Source of the DNA: Acidobacteriota bacterium
Lineage (GTDB): Bacteria > Acidobacteriota > Polarisedimenticolia > Polarisedimenticolales > Polarisedimenticolaceae
Direction: 5' to 3'
Assembly: GCA_011773795.1 (NCBI GenBank)
Contig: WVWW01000219.1
Span: forward strand, 6,056-12,027
DNA length: 5,972 nucleotides
Part shown: piece after piece, positions 1-5,972 of the stretch
Numbering within the stretch: position 1 is the first letter of the stretch
Layout: the number at the start of each line of letters is the position of its first letter
Position numbers and translations under genes: made by a program
The notes under the pieces: model-generated
What the model was told of the DNA's origin: nothing
Seen by the model: the letters and a program-made list of their open reading frames with translations, nothing else
Database searches by the model: none

Positions 1-1397
1 AATACGCCGGTGACGCGGTAGACCGCGCTCTCGCGACCCCAGGCCTGGTCGGAGAACGACGTGCCCATCGCGACCATGAACGTCACGTACGTCGTCGACA
101 GAGGTAGTTTTTGCGACGTTGCATACGACACGACCGCGCTGGCCACCATCAGGTTGACCGACGCCCGCAGAAGGTCGAACGAAGGCCGGTTGGCGTCATC
201 GGTGTCGGCCTCGTAGCGGGAGGCGTCCATGCGGGAGTCGATGAACCGTTGCCCGCCGGCGGGGAGCAACCGGCTGATCCCGTTGCCGAGCCCGATCGCC
301 ATCCGGACGATGGCCCGTGAGATCGCGGTGGAATCGAAGCGCTCGTCCCCCTCATCCTGGCGACCCAGGTTGACCTCGGTCTCGGTCACCGTGCGGGCCT
401 TGCGGGAGATCCACAGCGTGGCGACCATGACGCCGCCGGCCAGCAGCAACAGCCAGGTTCCCGAGGGGACTTTCCCTGCCAGGGCGCCCATCGTGACGGT
501 CAGCGGCTCGGAGGTCGCCTGCGCCGCCTGGTAGGCGTGCAACCCCGCCATCGGGACGCCGATGAAGTTCACCAGGTCGTTGGCCGCGAAGGCCATCGCC
601 AGGGCGAACGTGCCGATCAGGATGATCGGCTTCAGGATGTTGACCCGGCGCAGCAGCAGGATGTGGAAGATGACGGCCGAAACGGCGAAGATCGCCCCCA
701 TGATCAGCCACCCGTGGCCCTTGATCCAATCGCTGGTCTCCGAGGAGATGAACGACGCGCTCTTGGCACCCTTGACCAGGATGAAATAGGTGATCGTGGC
801 CATGGCGATTCCCGACCACAACGCACCGTAGCGCTTCATCTTGCTCGTGTAGTCGAACGTGAACACGAGCCGCGTCACGAACTGAACGAGAGCGCCGCAG
901 ATGAAAGCGATCACGACCGACAACAGGATGCCCATGATGATGGCGAGCGCCTTGCTCGTGTTGATGTAGTCGACGAGGTCCGCGAAAGCGGCACCCTGGC
1001 TGTAGATCTTGAGCAACGAGACCGCCACGGCGGCGCCCAGCAGCTCGAAGACGATCGAGACGGTCGTCGAGGTCGGCAGGCCGAAGGTGTTGTAGAGGTC
1101 GAGCAGGATGATGTCGGTCAGCATCACGCCGAGGAAGATCGTGATCAGCTCGGGCATCGTGAACAGCTGCGGGTGGAAGATGCCCTTGCGCGCGACCTCC
1201 ATCATGCCGCTGGAGAACAGCACCCCGGCCAGGATGCCGAGGCTCGCCACGATCATGATGACGTGTCGCGGTGCGACCCGTGAACCGATCGACGAGTTCA
1301 GGAAGTTCACCGCGTCGTTGCTGACGCCGACCATCAGGTCGAACACGGCGAACGCGAGCAGGATAACGACCGCGGCCAGGTAGAACTCGATCCCCAT
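1..1397 (-). CDS. PiT-family inorganic phosphate transporter (PHO4 domain), 3' end cut off by the window
   Basis: Inner-membrane permease of the PiT (PHO4) family, which imports inorganic phosphate coupled to H+ or Na+. The frame reads without a stop from an ATG at 1397 to the window edge, giving 465 residues. The start is supported by GGGAG (1404-1408) six bases upstream. Both halves of the family's internal duplication are visible: GVSNDAVNF (residues 24-32) matches FAANDLVNF (270-278), and GLPTSTT (106-112) matches LPLSTTY (431-437). About ten hydrophobic segments can be drawn, near residues 5-24, 46-64, 82-100, 106-129, 152-175, 190-208, 229-249, 257-277, 313-330 and 410-450. A hydrophilic, charged loop lies at about 331-408. 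The first half ends late and the protein is still open at 465, which fits the long PiT form (roughly 700 residues or more, from memory) common in Bacteroidota-like bacteria. Family assignment is firm; the coupling ion cannot be told. The gene upstream on the same strand encodes a small membrane protein. Confidence 0.94.
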   Translation of the reverse strand, partial: MGIEFYLAAVVILLAFAVFDLMVGVSNDAVNFLNSSIGSRVAPRHVIMIVASLGILAGVLFSSGMMEVARKGIFHPQLFTMPELITIFLGVMLTDIILLDLYNTFGLPTSTTVSIVFELLGAAVAVSLLKIYSQGAAFADLVDYINTSKALAIIMGILLSVVIAFICGALVQFVTRLVFTFDYTSKMKRYGALWSGIAMATITYFILVKGAKSASFISSETSDWIKGHGWLIMGAIFAVSAVIFHILLLRRVNILKPIILIGTFALAMAFAANDLVNFIGVPMAGLHAYQAAQATSEPLTVTMGALAGKVPSGTWLLLLAGGVMVATLWISRKARTVTETEVNLGRQDEGDERFDSTAISRAIVRMAIGLGNGISRLLPAGGQRFIDSRMDASRYEADTDDANRPSFDLLRASVNLMVASAVVSYATSQKLPLSTTYVTFMVAMGTSFSDQAWGRESAVYRVTGV

Positions 1398-1493
1398 GGA
1401 ACGCTCCCGAGCGGCGGATCCGACCCGCCGGAAGGTGCACTCTAGATGAGATCGAGCCGATCTTCACCCCAAAATTTTGTTGACTATTGGTGG
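1398..1493 (-). promoter_or_regulatory. Leader/intergenic region upstream of the phosphate transporter gene
   Basis: This 96-nt gap lies between the stop of the small membrane protein gene and the transporter ATG. It contains an AT-rich patch in an otherwise GC-rich window, with the 10-bp palindrome CAAAATTTTG (1470-1479). It also has a perfect 6-bp inverted repeat AGATCG-AGC-CGATCT (1449-1463). A hairpin with 6-bp arms CGGCGG/CCGCCG and a 7-nt loop (1412-1430) ends three bases before the transporter's GGGAG ribosome-binding site. I found no good -35/-10 pair, and only one weak match to a PhoB half-site. The region could carry a promoter of its own or just be an operon spacer. The elements are real in the sequence; their function is inferred. 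Confidence 0.35.
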
Positions 1494-1910
1494 CTATCTT
1501 CCGGCCAGGTCGACCTTCCGGCTCAGCCAGACGATCACGGCCCCGAAAACAACCGTCGGAGGCCCCTCGCCCCAGGTCCACGAGGCGGGCATGCCGACGG
1601 CGAAGTCGACGGCCGTGAGGGCGATGCCGAGGACCATCGTGAGCCAGCCCATGAAGCTGACCAGATCGCGGTAGCGGCGGACGTCGCGCGCGATGTAAAG
1701 CACGAACACGCCGAACATCGCGTAGAGCAGGGAAAGCGAGCGCGCGAGGTACTGATTGAGCGGATTGTCCACGAACGGAGAGCCGGCGTATTTCGCTCCG
1801 GCGACCATCCACGACGTGGGCATGACCACCGCGATGATCGCCAAACAGGCCAGGAATCCCAGCACCCGCAGCAGCCACGTCAAAACCTTCTCGGCGGTCT
1901 GTTCACGCAT
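1494..1910 (-). CDS. Small four-helix integral membrane protein of unknown function
   Basis: A 138-residue protein with no function I can name. The ATG at 1910 is preceded by GGAGG (1917-1921) at six bases; the stop is TAG. Four hydrophobic segments lie near residues 10-30, 55-74, 83-104 and 118-130. The basic loop RDVRRYR (75-81) between segments 2 and 3, and RK at 131-132, predict both termini and that loop in the cytoplasm, with the other two loops outside. A motif recurs: MPTSW (30-34) follows segment 1 and MPASW (107-111) follows segment 3, which suggests two related helix hairpins. The segment around QYLARSLSLLYAMFG resembles an unnamed membrane family I recall from Planctomycetes and related bacteria; this is from memory and unverified. 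It lies 96 nt ahead of the phosphate transporter on the same strand, so co-transcription is plausible but a functional link is not shown. Confidence 0.85.
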   Translation of the reverse strand: MREQTAEKVLTWLLRVLGFLACLAIIAVVMPTSWMVAGAKYAGSPFVDNPLNQYLARSLSLLYAMFGVFVLYIARDVRRYRDLVSFMGWLTMVLGIALTAVDFAVGMPASWTWGEGPPTVVFGAVIVWLSRKVDLAGR

Positions 1911-1964
1911 CCTCGACCTCCGCGAGAGTCTACTACGCCGCCGGAGTCTCGCGTATGCTTGGGG

Positions 1965-1983
1965 CCCGCGCCTGTGCCGCGGG
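1965..1983 (+). other. GC-rich hairpin in the presumed 5' leader of the peptidase gene
   Basis: CCCGCG (1965-1970) and CGCGGG (1978-1983) form a perfect 6-bp stem around a 7-nt loop, 40 bases upstream of the peptidase start codon. No T-run follows directly (the nearest, GTTTTCC, begins about 11 bases later), so it does not look like an intrinsic terminator. It may simply reflect the G+C-rich composition or be a structured leader. Confidence 0.25.
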
Positions 1984-2013
1984 GGGCAAGACCGTTTTCC
2001 TCATTCAGATCTC

Positions 2014-2018
2014 GGAGG
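2014..2018 (+). promoter_or_regulatory. Shine-Dalgarno site that fixes the peptidase start at 2024
   Basis: GGAGG sits five bases before the ATG at 2024. An in-frame ATG at 1955 would add 23 residues, but it lacks a comparable site and would bury the signal peptide behind an unlikely N-terminal extension. The start at 2024 puts basic residues RRR directly ahead of the hydrophobic core, as expected for a Sec signal. Confidence 0.85.
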
Positions 2019-2023
2019 GGCCG

Positions 2024-4393
2024 ATGAACCGTCGCCGTGACCGACCAGCCCTCGGGTTCGTTCCGCTCGTTCTCCTGCTGCTCGCGATCGCGCTCCCGGG
2101 GCCGATCCAGGCGCAGGAGGAGTCGAAAGAAGTCTCTCTCGAGTGGATCTACAAGAAGGACGATCTGGGGGTCGAGGATCCGAGAGATGCCCTGCCCTAC
2201 GGGTTCCGCTGGTCGCCGCAGGGCCACCTGCTGGCGTTCCAACAAGAGACCGATCGGCACGGGACCATCCTGGTCGTGATGGATCCGGACAAGCCGGACG
2301 AGCGGGTCGTGCTGACCGCGGCGCAGGTCGGCGAATCGCTCGAGAAACTGGAGGAAAGTGAGGACGGGGTCGCGCCGTCGGGGCGCCTCGACTACGCCGT
2401 GGCGACCGCCGAGGCTCCGCCGGAAGAGGACGCCGAGGAAGAGGCCGAATCGGAAGAAGAGGAGGAAGAGGAAGAGGAACCGTCGATCGGGCGGCCTTCC
2501 TGGCTCGAGGAGGAGAACCGGCTGCGCTTCACCTATGACAAGCGCCGACTCCAGTTCGATCCCGCGAGCTATCGCCTCCTGCCCGATCCGGATCCTGAGC
2601 TCCCCGACGCCGACGGCGAGAACCTCGAGCGCTCCCCCGACGACCGTTATGCCGCGTATACAAGCGACAACGATCTCTACGTCTTCGACTTCGAGAACGC
2701 CAAGGAGCTGCGGCTGACCGACTCGGGCAGCGAGACGATCCTCAACGGCAAGTTCCCCTGGGTCTACTGGGAAGAGCTGATGTGGCGGCGCAGCTACCGG
2801 GCCTTCTGGTGGCGCCCGCAGGCGGATGCGATCGCCTTCCTGCAGTTCGACGAGGACGGGATCTCGACCTACCCGATCACCGACTTCTCGAATCCGGTCC
2901 CCGAGACCCACACACAGAAGTACCCCAAGGTCGGGACGAAGAACCCGACCGTGCGGCTCGGGATCGTCGGCCTGTCGGCCCGCGAGACCCGCTGGGTCGA
3001 CCTCGGCGAACCGCACGAATACATCATCTTCGTCGACTGGCTGCCTGACGGCTCCGCGCTGACCGTGCAGACCCTCAACCGGGCGCAGAACCGGCTGCAG
3101 CTCTACCTCGTCGACCCGGTCACCGCGCGAGGCGAGAAGATCGTCGAGGAGACACGCGACACCTGGGTCGACGTCTTCGAGCCGCCGCGTTTCGTCGAGG
3201 GAACGAACGAGTTCATCTGGCTCTCCGAGCGGACCGATTTCCGCCATCTCTACCTGTATTCGACGAGCGGCGGCGAAGGGAAGCCGCTGACCTCGGGAGA
3301 GTGGGTGGTGGCGCAGCCGGGCTTCGGCGGGCGCTCGCTTCATCTTGATTCCGAGCGGCGCCGGGTCTACTTCCTGAGCACCCAGGTCTCCCCCATCGAG
3401 CGTCACGTCTATTCGGTGTCCCTTCGCGGCGGCCGACCCTCCCGGCTGACGAAGACAGCGGGCACGCACTCGTTGAATTTCTCGAACGACGGCGCCTACT
3501 GGATCGACTCCTGGTCGAATACCGACGTGGAGCGACGCATCGACCTGATGGACCCCGACGGCCGAGTCGTGGCCCGTCTGGGCGAAGTCCTGCCCGAGGA
3601 CGACGCGCCCTACCGGCTGGCCAAGCCGGAGTTCGTGACGATTCCAGGCGAGGACGGCGTGGAGTTCCACGCGTCGCTGCTCAAGCCGTTCGACTTCGAT
3701 CCGGCCAAACGCTACCCCGTGATCGCCTACGTCTACGGCGAGCCGGCGGGCCAGGTCGTGCGAAACATGGGCCGCTCCGCCTTCGACACGGTGCTGGTTA
3801 ACCAGGGCTACCTCGTGTTCCGGTTCGACGCGCGCGGCACGCCGGGCCGCGGGCGCCCGTGGCTCGACCCGATCCACAAGAACCAGACCGATCTGCCGAT
3901 GGAAGACTGGAGAGCGGGCGTCGCCTGGCTGAAGGAGCTCCCCTACGTCGACGGCGATCGGCTCGGCGTCTGGGGCTGGAGCGGCGGCGGAACGATGACG
4001 CTCAACCTGATGCTGCGCACGCCGGGGCTGTTCCACGCCGGCGCCGCGGTCGCCGCCGTGACCGACAAGCGGCTCTACGACACGATCTACACCGAGCGCT
4101 ACCTCGGCGTGCTCGACGACAACGAGGAGGGCTACAAGGCCAGCTCACCGTTGTTCGCCGCGGACCGCCTCGAGGGCGAGTTGTTGATCGCCCACGGCAT
4201 CAGCGACGACAACGTCCACGTGCAGAACGCCTACAACATGGTCGAGGCGCTCGCCGAGGCGGAGAAGGACTACCAGCTCTACCTCTACCCGCAGAAGGGC
4301 CACGGGATCGGCGGCGACGTGCAGTTCCACCTGTTCCAGCGCATCCTCGAGTTCTTCGAGTCGGCGCTGGCGGAGAAGTCGGCGGCTCGTTAG
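2024..4393 (+). CDS. Secreted dipeptidyl-peptidase IV-like serine peptidase (family S9)
   Basis: Prolyl-type exopeptidase that would remove dipeptides from the N-termini of peptides, acting in the periplasm or outside the cell. The 789 residues start with a Sec signal: basic residues 3-7, hydrophobic core about 10-24, likely cleavage after A30 (IQA|QEE). A DPP IV N-terminal beta-propeller spans roughly 40-530 and an alpha/beta-hydrolase S9 domain about 545-785. The nucleophile is S653 in WGWSGGG, with D728 (ISDDNVH) and H760 (KGHGIGG). The Ser-Asp and Asp-His spacings of 75 and 32 compare with 78 and 32 in human DPP4. WVYWEEL (246-252) supplies the E250-E251 pair equivalent to human E205-E206, which binds the substrate amino terminus. 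Y571 matches the oxyanion Tyr547; Y685 and Y689 match S1-pocket Tyr662 and Tyr666; N730 matches Asn710. A glutamate-rich insert (130-152, with nine consecutive Glu at 144-152) lies in the propeller. The length is normal for the family and the gene appears intact. Exact specificity (DPP IV or a related dipeptidyl peptidase) is inferred. Confidence 0.95.
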   Translation: MNRRRDRPALGFVPLVLLLLAIALPGPIQAQEESKEVSLEWIYKKDDLGVEDPRDALPYGFRWSPQGHLLAFQQETDRHGTILVVMDPDKPDERVVLTAAQVGESLEKLEESEDGVAPSGRLDYAVATAEAPPEEDAEEEAESEEEEEEEEEPSIGRPSWLEEENRLRFTYDKRRLQFDPASYRLLPDPDPELPDADGENLERSPDDRYAAYTSDNDLYVFDFENAKELRLTDSGSETILNGKFPWVYWEELMWRRSYRAFWWRPQADAIAFLQFDEDGISTYPITDFSNPVPETHTQKYPKVGTKNPTVRLGIVGLSARETRWVDLGEPHEYIIFVDWLPDGSALTVQTLNRAQNRLQLYLVDPVTARGEKIVEETRDTWVDVFEPPRFVEGTNEFIWLSERTDFRHLYLYSTSGGEGKPLTSGEWVVAQPGFGGRSLHLDSERRRVYFLSTQVSPIERHVYSVSLRGGRPSRLTKTAGTHSLNFSNDGAYWIDSWSNTDVERRIDLMDPDGRVVARLGEVLPEDDAPYRLAKPEFVTIPGEDGVEFHASLLKPFDFDPAKRYPVIAYVYGEPAGQVVRNMGRSAFDTVLVNQGYLVFRFDARGTPGRGRPWLDPIHKNQTDLPMEDWRAGVAWLKELPYVDGDRLGVWGWSGGGTMTLNLMLRTPGLFHAGAAVAAVTDKRLYDTIYTERYLGVLDDNEEGYKASSPLFAADRLEGELLIAHGISDDNVHVQNAYNMVEALAEAEKDYQLYLYPQKGHGIGGDVQFHLFQRILEFFESALAEKSAAR
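2411..2479 (+). repeat. Glutamate-codon low-complexity tract within the peptidase gene
   Basis: These bases encode residues 130-152, of which 17 of 23 are acidic. The last part is an uninterrupted 28-nt purine run (2452-2479) of mixed GAA and GAG codons, encoding nine glutamates in a row. The tract is in frame and keeps the gene open. It falls between two propeller strands, ahead of the PSWLEEENRLRF segment, so it is probably a surface loop. Such purine tracts are prone to in-frame length change. Confidence 0.8.
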
Positions 4394-4400
4394 CTACGCC
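4394..4400. other. Seven-base gap between convergent stop codons
   Basis: The peptidase TAG (4391-4393) and the acyl-CoA dehydrogenase TGA (complement of 4401-4403) are only 7 nt apart, tail to tail. No hairpin followed by a T-run fits between them. Transcription of each gene must therefore end inside the other gene or by a factor-dependent route. A small inverted repeat CTCGA/TCGAG (4346-4360) lies inside the end of the peptidase gene but is too weak to call a terminator. Confidence 0.7.
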
Positions 4401-5972
4401 TCAGATCGGCCAAGCTTCCTTCTCGATGATCGCCTCGGCCACTTCGCGGCGCAGCGCGACCGTGTTCACCGGCTGGTGCTTGACGGTGCGTCTCAGACCC
4501 GAGAGCGTGGTCGACAGCGTGTCGCCCTCGCAGACCGCGGACAGCACGTCGCGGGCGCGGATCTCGAGCCGGTGCAGCGCCTCGTTGCAGAACAGCGCCG
4601 TCATCTTGCCCGCCAGCTCGGCCTTTTCCGTCTCGCCACGCTGCATGAGCTTGCGGCTGCGCATGACCGAGGACTCCATGCCGTAGACGTCCATCACCAT
4701 GTCGGCCAGGAAGCCCAGCACCTCCTCGTTGCCCCACGGGTCCTTGAGCTTGTCGCCGAGCTGCTGCGCCACGGTCCCGATGGCCAGCAGGGCCGTCTTC
4801 TTGGCCTTGCCGACGAGCCTGTGCTCCGCGGCGAGGAATCTGTCGTCACCCTCCTCATCGAGACCCGGGAAGCCCATCAGCTCGTCGAGGAGCGCCTTGG
4901 CCTGGGCGAAGATCGGCAGCTCGTTCTTGGCCGCCTTCTTGAGGATCTCGCCGGCGGCGACCATGCGGTTGATCTCGTTGGTGCCCTCCCAGATGCGGTT
5001 GATGCGCGCATCGCGGTAGTAGCGTTCGGCGTTGTACTCCTGGACGTAGCCGTAACCGCCGTGGATCTGCAGCGCCTCGTCGACGCAGTAGTCGAGCACC
5101 TCGGCGCAGAAGACCTTCATCATCGAGCACTCGGTGGCGTACTCGCGGATGCCGACGTCGATGATCTTCTTGTAGTAGTCGGGGGCCTTCTTGTCGAGCG
5201 TCGCGATGTTCTGGTCGATGTAGCCCGCGGTGCGGTAGACCATCGACTCCGCCGCGAAGATGCGCGCCGCGGCCTCGCCGATCTTGTGGCGGATCAGGCC
5301 GAAGTCGGCGATCGGACGGCCGAACTGCTCGCGTTGCTTGGCGTACTTGATGGCCTCCACGATGGCGTCCTGCGCCCCGCCCACACAGCTGGCGCCGAGC
5401 TTGAAACGTCCGACGTTGAGGATGTTGAACGCGATCTCGTGGCCCTTGCCGATCTCGCCGAGGACGTTGTCCACCGGGACCTTGACGTCCTGCATGATCA
5501 GCGTTCGTGTTGACGAGCCCTTGAACCCCAGCTTCTTTTCCTCGGCGCCGGTGCTCAGCCCCTCCATCTCCTTTTCCAGGATGAAGGCGGTGAACTTCTC
5601 GCCGTCGACCTTGGCGAACACGGTGAAGACGTCGGCGAAGCCGGCGTTGGTGATGAACATCTTCTCGCCGTTGAGCACGTAGTGCGTGCCGTCGGCGGCG
5701 AGCACGGCCGTGGTCTTGGCGGCAAGGGCGTCGGTGCCGCTGCCGGCCTCGGTCAACGCGTAGGCGCCCAGCAGCTCGCCGGTGGCCATCCGCGGGAGGT
5801 AGCGTTCGCGCTGCTCCTTGTTGCCGAAGAACACGATGGGCAACGACCCGATGCCCGTCTGGCAGCCGTACCCGACCTGGAACGAGCCGCCGCGGGTGAT
5901 CCGGGTGCAGACCAGCATGGAGACCGCCTTGCGTTGCTCGAACCCGCCGTAGGCCTCGGGGAAGTCAGCGCT
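4401..5972 (-). CDS. Acyl-CoA dehydrogenase, long FadE/VLCAD-like type, N-terminus outside the window
   Basis: FAD-dependent enzyme of the first beta-oxidation step: acyl-CoA to trans-2-enoyl-CoA, passing electrons to electron-transfer flavoprotein in the cytoplasm. The frame is open at the window edge and gives 523 residues. The ATG at 5916-5918 is internal, since the 18 codons before it (including DFPEAYGG) are typical family sequence. Compared with relatives of about 590-600 residues, some 70-80 N-terminal residues are missing. Both acyl-CoA dehydrogenase signatures are present: ALTEAGSGTDALA (5721-5759) and the motif starting QIHGGYGYVQE (Q codon at 5067-5069). The catalytic base is the Glu in IWEGTNEIN (codon 4986-4988). 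GFKGSSTRT and NVGRFKLGA also match the family. About 185 residues follow the catalytic core, the extra C-terminal domain seen in VLCAD/ACAD9-like and Bacillus FadE-like enzymes. It ends in AWPI. Long-chain substrate preference is inferred from this architecture. It is unrelated in layout to the 814-residue E. coli FadE. Confidence 0.95.
   Translation of the reverse strand, partial: SADFPEAYGGFEQRKAVSMLVCTRITRGGSFQVGYGCQTGIGSLPIVFFGNKEQRERYLPRMATGELLGAYALTEAGSGTDALAAKTTAVLAADGTHYVLNGEKMFITNAGFADVFTVFAKVDGEKFTAFILEKEMEGLSTGAEEKKLGFKGSSTRTLIMQDVKVPVDNVLGEIGKGHEIAFNILNVGRFKLGASCVGGAQDAIVEAIKYAKQREQFGRPIADFGLIRHKIGEAAARIFAAESMVYRTAGYIDQNIATLDKKAPDYYKKIIDVGIREYATECSMMKVFCAEVLDYCVDEALQIHGGYGYVQEYNAERYYRDARINRIWEGTNEINRMVAAGEILKKAAKNELPIFAQAKALLDELMGFPGLDEEGDDRFLAAEHRLVGKAKKTALLAIGTVAQQLGDKLKDPWGNEEVLGFLADMVMDVYGMESSVMRSRKLMQRGETEKAELAGKMTALFCNEALHRLEIRARDVLSAVCEGDTLSTTLSGLRRTVKHQPVNTVALRREVAEAIIEKEAWPI

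Larger units (their letters stand above)
1911..2023. promoter_or_regulatory. Divergent intergenic region for the small membrane protein and the peptidase
   Basis: Only 113 nt separate the two divergent start codons, so promoters for both genes should lie here or overlap. A perfect 7-bp inverted repeat, CGCGAGA (1921-1927) and TCTCGCG (1947-1953), has a 19-nt spacer. GAGTCT also occurs as a direct repeat at 1926-1931 and 1944-1949. The hexamer TATGCT (1954-1959) could be a -10 element for the peptidase gene, but no convincing -35 was found 16-18 bases upstream. The repeat could be an operator or an RNA hairpin. Promoter presence is inferred from gene arrangement rather than from strong consensus matches. 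Confidence 0.45.

Noticed and set aside
537..1283. 248-codon plus-strand open frame antisense to the phosphate transporter
   Set aside because: The translation is an Asp/His/Glu/Arg-rich string with no domain or signal, and it is opposite a clear PHO4 transporter.
1470..1493. Possible Pho box (TAGTCAA on the minus strand) upstream of the transporter
   Set aside because: Only one half-site-like sequence is present, and the expected second copy 11 bases on does not match. I would not call a PhoB site on this.
1480..1500. TTGACT followed by TATCTT on the plus strand, resembling a promoter
   Set aside because: The spacing is 9 bases rather than about 17, and it would drive antisense transcription into the small membrane protein gene. 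It is likely chance.
352..1878. 508-codon open frame on the minus strand overlapping the transporter and the small membrane protein
   Set aside because: It is in a different frame of the same strand as two genes with clear membrane-protein sequence. Its translation is Arg/Gly/His-rich low-complexity sequence with no family resemblance, as expected from a high-GC shadow frame.
1955..2023. Upstream in-frame ATG that would lengthen the peptidase by 23 residues
   Set aside because: The ATG at 2024 has GGAGG at five bases and starts a classic signal peptide. The longer form would hide that signal and lies over the intergenic promoter region.
1880..4036. 718-codon open frame antisense to the peptidase
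   Set aside because: The plus-strand gene has a full signal peptide, propeller and catalytic triad. The antisense product is rich in Arg, Val, Leu and Asp with no recognisable domain, and its Leu/Phe run is just the complement of the poly-Glu codons.
4346..4360. CTCGA/TCGAG inverted repeat near the end of the peptidase gene as a terminator
   Set aside because: The stem is only 5 bp, has no T-run and lies within coding sequence.
4476..5513. 345-codon plus-strand open frame antisense to the acyl-CoA dehydrogenase
   Set aside because: The minus strand encodes an unmistakable acyl-CoA dehydrogenase with both signatures. The antisense translation is a repetitive Asp/Val/Leu/Arg mixture typical of GC-rich shadow frames.

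Overview
The window comes from a GC-rich bacterial chromosome and carries four protein-coding genes. Both outer genes run off the window edges. The organism is probably Gram-negative, because the peptidase has a Sec-type signal peptide and belongs to a family that is usually periplasmic. The gene types (extended PiT phosphate transporter, bacterial DPP IV-like S9 peptidase, roughly 600-residue FadE-type acyl-CoA dehydrogenase) recall deep-branching environmental bacteria such as Planctomycetota, Acidobacteriota or relatives of Bacteroidota. The sequence alone does not fix the phylum. No RNA gene, CRISPR array, insertion sequence, phage gene or attachment site was seen.

Layout. Positions 1-1397 (minus) hold the N-terminal 465 residues of a PiT-family inorganic phosphate transporter; its 3' end lies outside the window. 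After a 96-nt gap with an AT-rich patch and small inverted repeats comes a 138-residue protein with four predicted membrane segments (1494-1910, minus), probably transcribed in the same direction ahead of the transporter. A 113-nt divergent intergenic region (1911-2023) with an inverted repeat separates it from the plus-strand gene at 2024-4393. That gene encodes a 789-residue secreted dipeptidyl-peptidase IV-like serine peptidase with a complete Ser-Asp-His triad and the substrate-anchoring Glu-Glu pair. It ends 7 nt from the stop codon of a convergent minus-strand acyl-CoA dehydrogenase (4401-5972), whose N-terminus lies outside the window.

The genes look like ordinary housekeeping or nutrient-acquisition functions: phosphate import, peptide scavenging and beta-oxidation. 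Nothing shows that they form one dedicated system, and I did not find a convincing undescribed system. The best leads are modest. They are the small membrane protein next to the transporter, with a repeated MPxSW motif; the poly-glutamate insert in the peptidase propeller; and the inverted repeat that abuts the Shine-Dalgarno sequence in the divergent promoter region. Several very long open frames lie antisense to these genes and are judged to be artefacts of high-GC codon usage.
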